Of a stretch of DNA of 7,317 bases, positions 1 through 5,734 are shown piece after piece. How positions within the stretch are numbered: position 1 is the stretch's first letter; each line of letters opens with the position of its first letter. Below the pieces are notes generated by a model. It saw nothing but the letters and a program-made list of their open reading frames with translations, was not told the origin of the DNA and searched no databases. Source of the DNA: Hydrogenothermaceae bacterium (GTDB lineage: Bacteria > Aquificota > Aquificae > Hydrogenothermales > Hydrogenothermaceae); assembly GCA_026984415.1 (NCBI GenBank), contig JALSSE010000432.1, forward strand, positions 1 to 7,317, read 5' to 3'. A program made the position numbers and the translations under genes.

Positions 1-649
1 TTGCTATTCTTGGTGTTCCCCGTGACCTTTTTGCGATTTCCAAAGCTCCTCCTTCATCTACAGGTATGTTTAAAATTTTTCCAGTTCTTATAATTACTTT
101 TTTTAGTGTTTCCACATTGTAATAATCAAAATTTAATATAATTCCAAATCTGGATAATAAAGGTGATGTTAAAAGCCCAGTTCTTGTTGTTGCACCTATA
201 AGTGTAAATTTAGGAACGTTTAATCTTATAGATTTGGAAGATTGACCTTTTCCTAATAGTATATCTATTTTAAAATCTTCCATTGCTGGATAAAGCGCCT
301 CTTCTACTGCTGGGTTTAATCTATGAATTTCATCTATAAAAAGTATATCTCCCTCTTCTAAAGAAGTTAAAATACCTGCTATATCTCCTTTTTTTTCTAA
401 AACTGGTCCTGAAGTAATAGTGATATTTACAGACAACTCTTTTGCAATTATGTTAGCAAGTGTTGTTTTCCCAAGACCTGGTGGTCCACTGAGTAATACA
501 TGGTCTAAAACCTGTGACTTTTTTTTAGCAGCTTTTATAAAAATTTCTATCTGTTGTTTTACTTTTTCCTGTCCAATATAATCTTTCAGTTCAATAGGTC
601 TTACTGTTATGTCAAATTTCTCTTCTAAATTTTCATTAAAAACATTCAT
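1..649 (-). CDS. ruvB: Holliday junction branch migration ATPase RuvB, N-terminal 216 residues (3' end outside window)
   Basis: RuvB is the hexameric AAA+ motor that, with RuvA, drives branch migration of Holliday junctions in recombinational repair. I translated the minus strand from the ATG at 649. It shows RP-x-L-x-DYIGQ near residues 17-27, Walker [10 protein letters not shown] at 55-63, Walker [10 protein letters not shown] at 103-111, the LYPAMEDF segment at 119-126, sensor 1 GATTR at 152-156, the arginine-finger region SRFG at 166-169 and sensor 2 RGTPRIA at 210-216, where the window stops. The family usually has about 320-340 residues, so the winged-helix C-terminal domain is missing only because of the window edge. 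The start is set by an ATGA overlap with the holA stop, which suggests translational coupling; no strong ribosome binding site is visible. It is the last visible gene of the minus-strand operon. No motif is missing. Confidence 0.96.
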   Translation of the reverse strand, partial: MNVFNENLEEKFDITVRPIELKDYIGQEKVKQQIEIFIKAAKKKSQVLDHVLLSGPPGLGKTTLANIIAKELSVNITITSGPVLEKKGDIAGILTSLEEGDILFIDEIHRLNPAVEEALYPAMEDFKIDILLGKGQSSKSIRLNVPKFTLIGATTRTGLLTSPLLSRFGIILNFDYYNVETLKKVIIRTGKILNIPVDEGGALEIAKRSRGTPRIA

Positions 650-1659
650 ACCAAAACTCTTTTAGCTATAAAATTCAAAGAGGATTTAGTTAAATCTTCA
701 TAATAAACTTTCTGTTTTATCTCAAGCTCATATAAATCTTTTATCAAATTTATCAGCTCCTCTTTAGAAAAATAGGCTGATAATTTTTGTATAGAAGCCT
801 TTTGGGGAGGATAAGATATTTTCATCTGGGAAAAAATAGCTTCAGGGGTTTTTCCCTGTTCTAATAGAGTTTTATACATTAACAATTTATTTGCCTGAGT
901 TAATATTAAAGATTGAATTTCAAATGGATGGTGGGAAGTTTCAATTAAGTTCTTAAATATTTTAACTGCATTTTTATCCTTTTTAAAAAATCTATCAATA
1001 AAGGCAAAAACATTTTCCTCAATTTTTGGAATAACAACCGCATCAATATCTTCTTTTGTAATGTTCTCTTTGTCCTTTGCGTAAATTAGTAGTTTTTCAA
1101 TTTCCTGTTTTGCATAATAGAGATTATTTTTTAATTTTGAAAAAAGATAACGCAGAGTTTCATCATCAATTTTTTTCCCTTCTTTTTCAATTTTTTTCTT
1201 TATTGATGTTGCAAAGGCCGATGGTGTTAAAGAAGGAGAATTTATAATCTCAACAACCTTTGTTAAAGATTTAAAAGGTTCTTTTGAAAGAATTTTATCT
1301 TTTAAAGAAACAAGAATAATCCTGTCAGGTAGATTAAGATTTTCAATAAATTTAACAAAATCTTTATAATTGTCTTTTCCTAAATTTGATACGAAAGAAT
1401 CAACATTCCATAAAATAACAACATTTCCATTTGAAAAAAGGGAAGAACTTCCAAATATCTCTTTTAGTTCTTTAAAAGATGTTTCATCTCCCCATAAAAA
1501 ATGAACATCTCCATTTACAGATTCTTTTATTTTATCAACAAATTGCTTTTTTAAAAGGTTTTCTTTTCCATAAATAAAAATTTTAGGTGATAAGTTATTT
1601 ATATTAAAGTTCTTTATAATCTTTATTATGTTCTGTTCTGTATTTGCTATTTTTGCCAT
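646..1659 (-). CDS. holA: DNA polymerase III delta subunit (clamp-loader subunit HolA)
   Basis: The product is the delta subunit of the clamp loader, which opens the beta sliding clamp during replication. The 337-residue length fits the family (about 330-345). The N-terminal domain begins with the characteristic PKIFIYGKE segment (25-33), where a true AAA+ protein would be close to its first strand; as expected for delta there is no working P-loop. The middle part has the [34 protein letters not shown] region and the helix pattern [16 protein letters not shown], typical of domain II. The C-terminal helical collar domain spans roughly residues 215-337. The family is divergent, so this call rests on overall pattern and length rather than a catalytic motif. 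Its ATG lies inside the end of lptE (13-base overlap) and its TGA overlaps the ruvB start by 4 bases, so translation is probably coupled on both sides. Only a weak GAAG-like ribosome site is visible. Confidence 0.88.
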   Translation of the reverse strand: MAKIANTEQNIIKIIKNFNINNLSPKIFIYGKENLLKKQFVDKIKESVNGDVHFLWGDETSFKELKEIFGSSSLFSNGNVVILWNVDSFVSNLGKDNYKDFVKFIENLNLPDRIILVSLKDKILSKEPFKSLTKVVEIINSPSLTPSAFATSIKKKIEKEGKKIDDETLRYLFSKLKNNLYYAKQEIEKLLIYAKDKENITKEDIDAVVIPKIEENVFAFIDRFFKKDKNAVKIFKNLIETSHHPFEIQSLILTQANKLLMYKTLLEQGKTPEAIFSQMKISYPPQKASIQKLSAYFSKEELINLIKDLYELEIKQKVYYEDLTKSSLNFIAKRVLV

Positions 1660-2147
1660 GATTCTTCACTACTTAAAAGAGAAAATACCCTTAATCTAAC
1701 TAAATGGGCAAGCTCTTCAAGGGCATATCTCCTTTCAAAATCAGCCCTTAAACCTGCCCCAACATACTGGGTAGTTTCTTTTATTTTTGTTTTAAAAATA
1801 GTCTTTCCCTCTTTGTTTTCAACTGCAAAATCCATATCAATTTTCATTTTAAAAATATTAGCCCTTTGAGCCTGTGAATAACCTATTGGTTCAAACTTGA
1901 TAGATTTAACATCTGCTACAATATATTTCTCTGTTTTTTCTGAACATTCTAATTTATTCTTTGAAGATAAAACAGCCTCTGAAATGTTCCTTGTTAAAAC
2001 ATCAAGGGCTGTAGCTTCGGAAGTAGATATATTTACAGATTTTATACAGTAAACTTCAGCATTTTTCTTTCCGTAGTAAACAGGTTTATAACCGCAAGAA
2101 ACTAAAAAAACTGGTATTACCAATAAAAAAAACTTTATTTTATTCAT
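1647..2147 (-). CDS. lptE: LPS-assembly lipoprotein LptE-like
   Basis: LptE is the outer-membrane lipoprotein that plugs the LptD barrel and helps insert lipopolysaccharide into the outer leaflet. This 166-residue protein has a lipoprotein signal: MNKIK, a hydrophobic run FFLLVIPVF, and a lipobox LVSC with the lipidated Cys at residue 18, followed directly by the family-typical CGYKP. The middle is alternating polar/hydrophobic beta-type sequence (KYIVADVKSIKFEP, FKMKIDMDFAVENKEGKTIFKTKI). It ends with an amphipathic helix (ERRYALEELAHLVRLRVFSLLS), also typical of LptE. The order lptE-holA is a common neighbour pair in Gram-negatives, which supports the call. The ATG overlaps the coaD stop by 8 bases and its own stop overlaps holA by 13. 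LptE is poorly conserved, so another small outer-membrane lipoprotein remains possible. Its presence implies an LPS-bearing outer membrane. Confidence 0.82.
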   Translation of the reverse strand: MNKIKFFLLVIPVFLVSCGYKPVYYGKKNAEVYCIKSVNISTSEATALDVLTRNISEAVLSSKNKLECSEKTEKYIVADVKSIKFEPIGYSQAQRANIFKMKIDMDFAVENKEGKTIFKTKIKETTQYVGAGLRADFERRYALEELAHLVRLRVFSLLSSEESWQK

Positions 2148-2628
2148 ACCTGAACTTCTCTTTCAATTTTTTTTCAACGTAAGGAGAAACCATAGAGCTA
2201 ACATCTCCTTTGTTAAATGCAACATCTTTTACAATCGTTGAGCTAATATGAATTAGTTCCTGTGAAGGCATCATAAAAAATGTTTCAACTTTATCTAATT
2301 TAAAATTTGTCATTGCTATCTGTAGTTCGTATTCAAAATCTGTAAATAGCCTGACACCTCTTACTATAATTTTTGTATCGTGCTTTTTCATAAAATCTAC
2401 AAGTAATCCACTGAATTTCTTTACTGTAATTCTGTTATCAAACTCTAACAATGAATTTCGGAACATATCAACCCTTTCATCAGCAGTAAAAAGGGGATTT
2501 TTCTTTGGATTTTCTGAAACAGCAATAATAACTTTTTCAAATATATTTAATGTTCTTTTTACAATATCTAAATGTCCTAAATGAACAGGGTCAAATGTTC
2601 CCGGGTACACACAGACTTTATTAATCAT
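2140..2628 (-). CDS. coaD: Phosphopantetheine adenylyltransferase (coenzyme A biosynthesis)
   Basis: CoaD transfers AMP from ATP to 4'-phosphopantetheine, giving dephospho-CoA, the penultimate step of CoA synthesis in the cytoplasm. The protein shows the nucleotidyltransferase signature YPGTFDPVHLGH (8-19, with the HxGH motif at 16-19), NPKKNPLFTADERV (40-53), the RGVR-x3-DFEYELQIA-x-TN block (90-108) and the ISSTIVK motif (128-134) that matches the family's ISSSxVR/K. Length is 162 residues, against about 160 for the family. An in-frame TTG at 2640 would add four residues, but the GGAG at 2638-2635 sits 6 bases before the ATG at 2628, and that ATG makes an ATGA overlap with the rsmD stop, so I use 2628. 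The rsmD-coaD pair is widely conserved in bacteria. The only minor oddity is RGVRLFTDFEYE where many homologues have RGLRAVSDFEYE. Confidence 0.97.
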   Translation of the reverse strand: MINKVCVYPGTFDPVHLGHLDIVKRTLNIFEKVIIAVSENPKKNPLFTADERVDMFRNSLLEFDNRITVKKFSGLLVDFMKKHDTKIIVRGVRLFTDFEYELQIAMTNFKLDKVETFFMMPSQELIHISSTIVKDVAFNKGDVSSMVSPYVEKKLKEKFRYE

Positions 2629-3074
2629 CCATTTCTCCAAAAAGATAAAATTGTGTCTCCGTATTTTCTCTCTTCATCAGCATTAAAATGTTTATCTGAC
2701 CTGTGCTCTAAAATAAAAATTCCACCTTCTGATAGTTTTTTCAAAGCCTGTTTAATAAGCTCATCGTAAAATTTGTAGTTATAAGGTGGATCAGCAAAAA
2801 TAATATCAAACTGCTCACCTTTATAATTTTTTAAGAATTTTAAAGCATCACCACAAATAACCTTTGAATTTTTTGGGGCTTTTTTCTTTAAATCAAAACA
2901 TCTTCTTTTATCTAACTCTACAAAGGTTATATCCTTTGCACCTTTCTTGAATGCAGTTAAACCAACTTCCCCTGTCCCTGCAAAAAGGTCTAAAAAACTT
3001 AAACCTGAAACATCGTATAAAATATTAAATAAAGCCTGCCTGACTTTACTTGATGTAGGTCTTAAATTTCCCAT
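2625..3074 (-). CDS. rsmD: 16S rRNA (guanine-966 N2)-methyltransferase RsmD, short N-terminus
   Basis: RsmD uses S-adenosylmethionine to methylate N2 of a guanine in the small-subunit rRNA (G966 in E. coli). Visible motifs are RPTSSKVRQALFNIL (5-19), the SAM-binding motif I LDLFAGTG (28-35), the acidic FVELD segment (51-55), GDAL (75-78) and the catalytic DPPY (95-98). Length is 149 residues, while the family usually has about 180-190. The missing part is the N-terminal stretch of about 25 residues (the xIIxGxxKGRxL strand region) before RPT. It cannot be recovered upstream in this frame, because a TAA lies one codon before the ATG and is also the stop of the preceding gene. The start is therefore fixed, with only a 3-base gap and no clear ribosome site, pointing to coupling with the upstream gene. 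The catalytic core is intact, so it is probably active. Its stop overlaps coaD by 4 bases. Confidence 0.9.
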   Translation of the reverse strand: MGNLRPTSSKVRQALFNILYDVSGLSFLDLFAGTGEVGLTAFKKGAKDITFVELDKRRCFDLKKKAPKNSKVICGDALKFLKNYKGEQFDIIFADPPYNYKFYDELIKQALKKLSEGGIFILEHRSDKHFNADEERKYGDTILSFWRNG

Positions 3075-3077
3075 TAA

Positions 3078-3380
3078 TTATAATTTAACTACCATACAGG
3101 TTGTTGCTTTCTTAACACCTTTTATAGAGTGTATATCTCTAACAACTATCCTGCCTATCTCATTCTGGTCTTCACCTTCTAAGAAAACTATAATGTCGTA
3201 AACTCCTGTTACAACATCTGCAGATTTTATGTTTTCTATTTCAGCTAATTTTTCCATTATTCCCGGTATTTCTAACGGTTCTGCTTCTATCAATATATAA
3301 GCACTTGATTTTGGTTTAACTTCTAATTCTTTTAACAACTCTGAAAAAGGTATAGGAGTTTCAGAAACTTTTTCTTCCAT
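3078..3380 (-). CDS. Stand-alone AsnC/Lrp-type ligand-binding (RAM) domain protein
   Basis: This 100-residue protein resembles the effector-binding domain of Lrp/AsnC regulators. After a polar N-terminal extension (about 1-25) come a strand AYILIEAEP (27-35), a helix IPGIMEKLAEI, a strand IKSADVVTGVYDIIVFLEG containing the family's VTGxYD motif, a helix (NEIGRIVVRDIHSI) and the final strand GVKKATTCMVV. This is the beta-alpha-beta-beta-alpha-beta layout of the family. There is no helix-turn-helix, so it should not bind DNA alone. Known stand-alone members form dimers or larger rings and are thought to bind amino acids; whether this one senses anything is unknown. The start is well supported: GAGGTGG at 3393-3387 lies 6 bases before the ATG and touches the stop of the preceding coiled-coil gene. 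It is followed 3 bases later by rsmD. Confidence 0.82.
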   Translation of the reverse strand: MEEKVSETPIPFSELLKELEVKPKSSAYILIEAEPLEIPGIMEKLAEIENIKSADVVTGVYDIIVFLEGEDQNEIGRIVVRDIHSIKGVKKATTCMVVKL

Positions 3381-3392
3381 TTATAACCACCT

Positions 3393-3629
3393 CTATTTAA
3401 TATTCTTTTTTGCCCCTTCAATTGCACCTATTATAGCACCTTCTGCTAATGCAAAAGCTTTCTTAATAAGATTTTCCGTAGTATCCAAAACTTCAACAAC
3501 TTTTTCTTTATCAATATGACTTTCTTTTTCCTCTGCCTCTACTTCTTTTTTCAGTTCTTCCATCTCTTTCTTTAAACGTTCAATCTCTTTTTTTAGTTCT
3601 TCAATATTTTCTTTTTTTTCTTCTGCCAT
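3393..3629 (-). CDS. Small coiled-coil protein of unknown function (78 residues)
   Basis: I do not recognise this gene. The protein is highly charged. Residues about 7-36 form a heptad-like Glu/Lys/Leu run (IEELKKEIERLKKEMEELKK), almost certainly a coiled coil. A polar linker (EKESHIDKEK) leads to a second helical part (VVEVLDTTENLIKKAFALAEGAIIGAIEGAKKNIK) whose end is small and glycine/alanine-rich, which could pack against a partner or weakly touch a membrane; it is not a clear transmembrane helix. There is no signal peptide. The start is the ATG at 3629: GGAGG at 3641-3637 is 7 bases upstream, whereas an in-frame TTG at 3635 would leave only one base between GGAGGT and the start. It follows hslU by 17 bases and precedes the AsnC-domain gene by 12, so it is co-transcribed with both. 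Strong translation signals suggest it is expressed. Confidence 0.75.
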   Translation of the reverse strand: MAEEKKENIEELKKEIERLKKEMEELKKEVEAEEKESHIDKEKVVEVLDTTENLIKKAFALAEGAIIGAIEGAKKNIK

Positions 3630-3644
3630 AACCAAACCTCCATA
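3627..3644. repeat. Translation-start 18-mer, copy 1 (identical to 5219-5236, opposite strand)
   Basis: On the minus strand TATGGAGGTTTGGTTATG spans the ribosome site and ATG of the small coiled-coil gene. The same 18 bases occur on the plus strand at 5219-5236, at the start of the DsrE-like gene. The porin leader is a looser version (TATGGAGGATTAGGAAATG). A favoured initiation leader is the simplest explanation. Confidence 0.6.
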
Positions 3645-3646
3645 AT

Positions 3647-4993
3647 TTATAGTATATATCTTGTTAAATCTTCACTTTGGACAACATTTTCTAATTTTGA
3701 AAGCACAACTTTTTTATCAATTATTATCCTCTGTCCTTTTAAATCAGGAGCTTCAAATGAATAATCCTCCATTATCCTTTCTAAAATTGTGTGGAGTCTT
3801 CTTGCGCCAATGTTTTCAGTTTTTTCGTTAACTTCTTCGGCTATTCTGGCAATTTCTTCTATTGCATCTTCTGTAAATTCAACTTCAACCCCTTCTGTTG
3901 CCATTAATGCAATGTACTGTTTAATCAAAGCATTTTTTGGCTGGGTTAATATTTTCACAAAATCATCAACTGTCAAAGCCTGTAATTCAACTCTGATTGG
4001 GAATCTACCCTGTAGTTCTGGAATTAAATCTGATGGTTTTGATAAATGGAATGCACCTGCTGCAATAAAAAGTATATGGTCTGTTTTAACAGGTCCATAT
4101 TTAGTAGAAACTGTTGTTCCTTCTACTATTGGAAGTAAATCCCTCTGAACACCTTCCCTTGATACATCAGGACCAGACCTTCCTTCTGACTTTCCTGCAA
4201 CTTTGTCTATTTCATCTATGAAAACTATTCCATGATTTTCTGCCCTTGTTACAGCTTCAGACATAACTTCATCCATATCTATAAGTTTTTCAGCCTCTTC
4301 CTGTTGAAGATGTTTTAATGCCTCTTTTACTGTCATTTTTCTTCTTTTTTTCTTTGAAGGTGCTAAATTTGAAAACAGGTCTTTTAGCTGGTTTTCTAAA
4401 TCTTCCATTCCGGGAGCAATAACGCCACCAACAACAGTTGGCTTTTCTTCAAGCTCAATTTCTACCTGTTTATCGTCAAGTTCACCTTTTCTTAACATTT
4501 CCCTAAATTTTTCCCTTGCTGGAGATTCTTCTTCTTCATACTCACTTAATGTTCCATATCTTCTAACTCTACGGGGAACTAAATAGTCTAATATTTTTTC
4601 TTCAGCTAATTTTCTCGCCCTTTCTTTTACTTCTTCCATTTTTTCAGCTTTTACCATTTTAAAGGAAGATTCTGCAAGCTCTCTTATAATTGATTCAACA
4701 TCCCTTCCAACATATCCAACTTCTGTAAATTTAGTAGCTTCAACCTTTATAAATGGTGCTTTAACAAGTAATGCCAGTCTCCTTGCTATCTCTGTTTTTC
4801 CTACACCTGTTGGGCCAATCATCAGTATATTTTTAGGAATAACTTCATCTCTTAAATCTTCAGGTAGTTTCTGTCTTCTCCATCTATTTCTCAGTGCTAT
4901 TGCAACAGATTTTTTTGCATCTTTTTGACCGACAATATACTTATCAAGTTCAGAAACTATTTCTTTTGGGGTTAGTTCTTCTCTTATTTCCAA
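3647..4993 (-). CDS. hslU: ATP-dependent protease ATPase subunit HslU (ClpY)
   Basis: HslU is the hexameric AAA+ unfoldase that feeds proteins to the HslV peptidase in the cytoplasm. The 448-residue protein (family about 440-460) starts with the [17 protein letters not shown] block. It then has Walker A GPTGVGKT (60-67), the pore motif GYVG (93-96) followed by RDVE, the inserted I-domain (about 110-240, with the [10 protein letters not shown] and [16 protein letters not shown] segments), Walker B IVFIDEID (256-263), the arginine-finger region [12 protein letters not shown], the sensor 2 stretch [21 protein letters not shown] and the C-terminal RYIL tail, which in known complexes inserts into HslV. 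The start codon is TTG at 4993: AGGAGG at 5004-4999 lies 5 bases upstream and no in-frame ATG is nearby. It is the first gene of the minus-strand operon, and no hslV is adjacent in the window, unlike the common hslVU layout. Confidence 0.97.
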   Translation of the reverse strand: MEIREELTPKEIVSELDKYIVGQKDAKKSVAIALRNRWRRQKLPEDLRDEVIPKNILMIGPTGVGKTEIARRLALLVKAPFIKVEATKFTEVGYVGRDVESIIRELAESSFKMVKAEKMEEVKERARKLAEEKILDYLVPRRVRRYGTLSEYEEEESPAREKFREMLRKGELDDKQVEIELEEKPTVVGGVIAPGMEDLENQLKDLFSNLAPSKKKRRKMTVKEALKHLQQEEAEKLIDMDEVMSEAVTRAENHGIVFIDEIDKVAGKSEGRSGPDVSREGVQRDLLPIVEGTTVSTKYGPVKTDHILFIAAGAFHLSKPSDLIPELQGRFPIRVELQALTVDDFVKILTQPKNALIKQYIALMATEGVEVEFTEDAIEEIARIAEEVNEKTENIGARRLHTILERIMEDYSFEAPDLKGQRIIIDKKVVLSKLENVVQSEDLTRYIL

Positions 4994-4998
4994 TAATG

Positions 4999-5004
4999 CC
5001 TCCT
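4999..5004 (-). promoter_or_regulatory. Ribosome binding site that sets the hslU TTG start
   Basis: On the minus strand AGGAGG occupies 5004-4999, five bases before the TTG at 4993. This is a near-perfect anti-Shine-Dalgarno match at good spacing. It decides for a TTG initiation codon, since the family's conserved N-terminal block begins only a few residues later. Confidence 0.85.
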
Positions 5005-5026
5005 GATTTTTTCTAAATCATTTGTA

Positions 5027-5055
5027 ATTTTAGTTTATTTTTTTAAGTTAAGCAA
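5027..5055 (-). promoter_or_regulatory. Putative housekeeping (sigma-70 type) promoter for the hslU operon
   Basis: On the minus strand TTGCTT (5055-5050) is followed by a 17-base spacer and TAAAAT (5032-5027), about 33 bases before the hslU start. The -10 matches the consensus at 5 of 6 positions, but the -35 only at its TTG, and the AT-rich background produces such matches by chance. No heat-shock operator such as CIRCE was seen. Confidence 0.35.
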
Positions 5056-5067
5056 TGAAAATATACA

Positions 5068-5081
5068 GTTCCAAATGGAAC
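5068..5081. promoter_or_regulatory. Palindromic enhancer-like site 1 (GTTCCA-AA-TGGAAC)
   Basis: A perfect 6-bp inverted repeat with a 2-base centre (centre 5074.5), about 133 bases before the predicted sigma-54 start site. Together with site 2, 21 bp further on, it looks like an upstream activating sequence for an NtrC-family enhancer-binding protein. The two sites also share a diverged direct repeat (CCAAATGGAACAAGTT at 5071-5086 versus CCAAAATGGACAAGTT at 5092-5107). The protein that binds is not in the window. Confidence 0.6.
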
Positions 5082-5086
5082 AAGTT

Positions 5087-5104
5087 TTGTCCCAAAATGG
5101 ACAA
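5087..5104. promoter_or_regulatory. Palindromic enhancer-like site 2 (TTGTCC-N6-GGACAA)
   Basis: Perfect 6-bp arms around CAAAAT (centre 5095.5), about 112 bases before the predicted sigma-54 start. The layout resembles NtrC-class operators (arms around an A-rich centre) but with different arm bases, so a different family member is likely. The distance to site 1 is two helical turns, which puts both on the same DNA face. A smaller repeat TTCA-AC-TGAA follows at 5106-5115 and may or may not belong to the array. Confidence 0.6.
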
Positions 5105-5167
5105 GTTCAACTGAAAATTACAATTCTAATTTTTACAAAATTTATCATTTATTCTTTAAATTTCAAT

Positions 5168-5180
5168 AGTCTGAAAGACT
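5168..5180. repeat. Short inverted repeat touching the -24 element (AGTCT-GAA-AGACT)
   Basis: Perfect 5-bp arms around GAA end two bases before the TGGCAC of the sigma-54 promoter. It could be an operator for a second regulator or a chance palindrome; the arms differ from those of sites 1 and 2. Confidence 0.35.
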
Positions 5181-5181
5181 T

Positions 5182-5197
5182 TGGCACACTTATTGCT
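5182..5197 (+). promoter_or_regulatory. Sigma-54 (RpoN) -24/-12 promoter
   Basis: TGGCACACTTATTGCT has the invariant GG (5183-5184) and GC (5195-5196) separated by exactly 10 bases and matches the sigma-54 consensus TGGCAC-N5-TTGCW at every defined base. The predicted transcription start is near 5208, giving a leader of about 26 bases that carries the GGAGG for the ATG at 5234. Sigma-54 promoters need an ATP-dependent enhancer-binding protein, and two palindromes at about -112 and -133 fit that role. The element is correctly oriented and placed in an intergenic region, which makes chance unlikely. Confidence 0.9.
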
Positions 5198-5233
5198 TTT
5201 ACTATCTGTAAAAATCAGTATGGAGGTTTGGTT

Positions 5234-5713
5234 ATGCTAAAGAAAAAAATATCTCTTTTTCTTTTAGTTTTCATTTTTTTCAATAGTTCTTACGGGGATG
5301 AAATAGAAAGTATGGATTTTGGAGAGTCAGATAAGTATGTAATTGTGCTTGATTATCCACAGGTGAAAAGGCAAATGGTAGCTATGAATGTAATTGGTAA
5401 TATCCTTAGATATTATAATTACGACACATCAAAGGTTGACATTGCAGTTGTTGTTTTTACTCCCCCTGCATTTGGATTTCTCTTAAAGAATTACGTACCA
5501 CCTGTCTTTGAATTTGTAGATGTACCAAAAGTTCAGGAAAAAGCCCAGAGTTTATCCACTTACGGTGTTCATTTTTATGCCTGTAAAAATACTATGAAAA
5601 AATTAAAGGTCTCAGAAAAAGACCTTGTAGATTGGGCTGAGCCAGTACCTGCTGGAGTTGTAAAAGTACAGGAATTACAAAAAGAAGGATATAAACCAAT
5701 AGTTATCTGGTAA
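5234..5713 (+). CDS. Secreted (periplasmic) DsrE/DsrF-like protein
   Basis: The 159-residue protein starts with a signal peptide (MLKKK, hydrophobic core ISLFLLVFIFF, probable cleavage after SYG at residue 21). The mature part has the DsrE-like pattern: YVIVLDYP (35-42), a helix with NVIGNILRYYNY (52-63), VDIAVVVFTPPAFGFLL (68-84), then YGVHFYACKNTM (110-121) and VPAGVVKVQELQKEGYKPIVI (138-158). GVxFxxCxNTM followed by PAGVVxxxxLQxEGY is the hallmark of small DsrE-like proteins, several of which are exported. The only Cys of the mature chain, Cys117, is at the usual conserved place. DsrE relatives take part in sulfur transfer, but for this exported subgroup the role is not established. The start is ATG 5234, with GGAGG at 5222-5226; the frame stays open back to 5075, but that extension would cross the sigma-54 promoter and bury the signal peptide. 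It is followed by a porin gene after 21 bases. Confidence 0.85.
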   Translation: MLKKKISLFLLVFIFFNSSYGDEIESMDFGESDKYVIVLDYPQVKRQMVAMNVIGNILRYYNYDTSKVDIAVVVFTPPAFGFLLKNYVPPVFEFVDVPKVQEKAQSLSTYGVHFYACKNTMKKLKVSEKDLVDWAEPVPAGVVKVQELQKEGYKPIVIW

Positions 5714-5734
5714 AAATTTATGGAGGATTAGGAA

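Noticed and set aside
2629..2640. TTG start for coaD at 2640
   Set aside because: The GGAG used for initiation lies inside this extension and serves ATG 2628, which also forms the ATGA overlap with rsmD.
2581..2769. Open frame on the plus strand opposite coaD and rsmD
   Set aside because: Lies antisense to two well-supported genes, has no ribosome site and no recognisable protein pattern.
2947..3201. Open frame on the plus strand opposite rsmD and the AsnC-domain gene
   Set aside because: Antisense to conserved coding motifs; composition is that of a reverse-strand shadow.
3630..3635. TTG start for the coiled-coil gene at 3635
   Set aside because: Only one base separates it from GGAGGT; ATG 3629 has proper spacing.
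3789..4148. Open frame on the plus strand opposite hslU
   Set aside because: Fully inside hslU, whose motifs are intact; no start signals.
5106..5115. Third enhancer palindrome TTCA-AC-TGAA
   Set aside because: Only 4-bp arms, and its centre is 15 bp from site 2 rather than 21, so it does not keep helical phase. Kept as a remark only.
5116..5165. IHF binding site between the enhancer and the sigma-54 promoter
   Set aside because: The stretch is AT-rich and could bend, but I found no good match to WATCAA-N4-TTR.
5075..5233. A longer N-terminus for the DsrE-like protein starting at ATG 5075
   Set aside because: The extra 53 codons would overlap the enhancer sites and the sigma-54 promoter, lack a ribosome site, and place the signal peptide inside the protein. 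ATG 5234 has GGAGG at the right distance.
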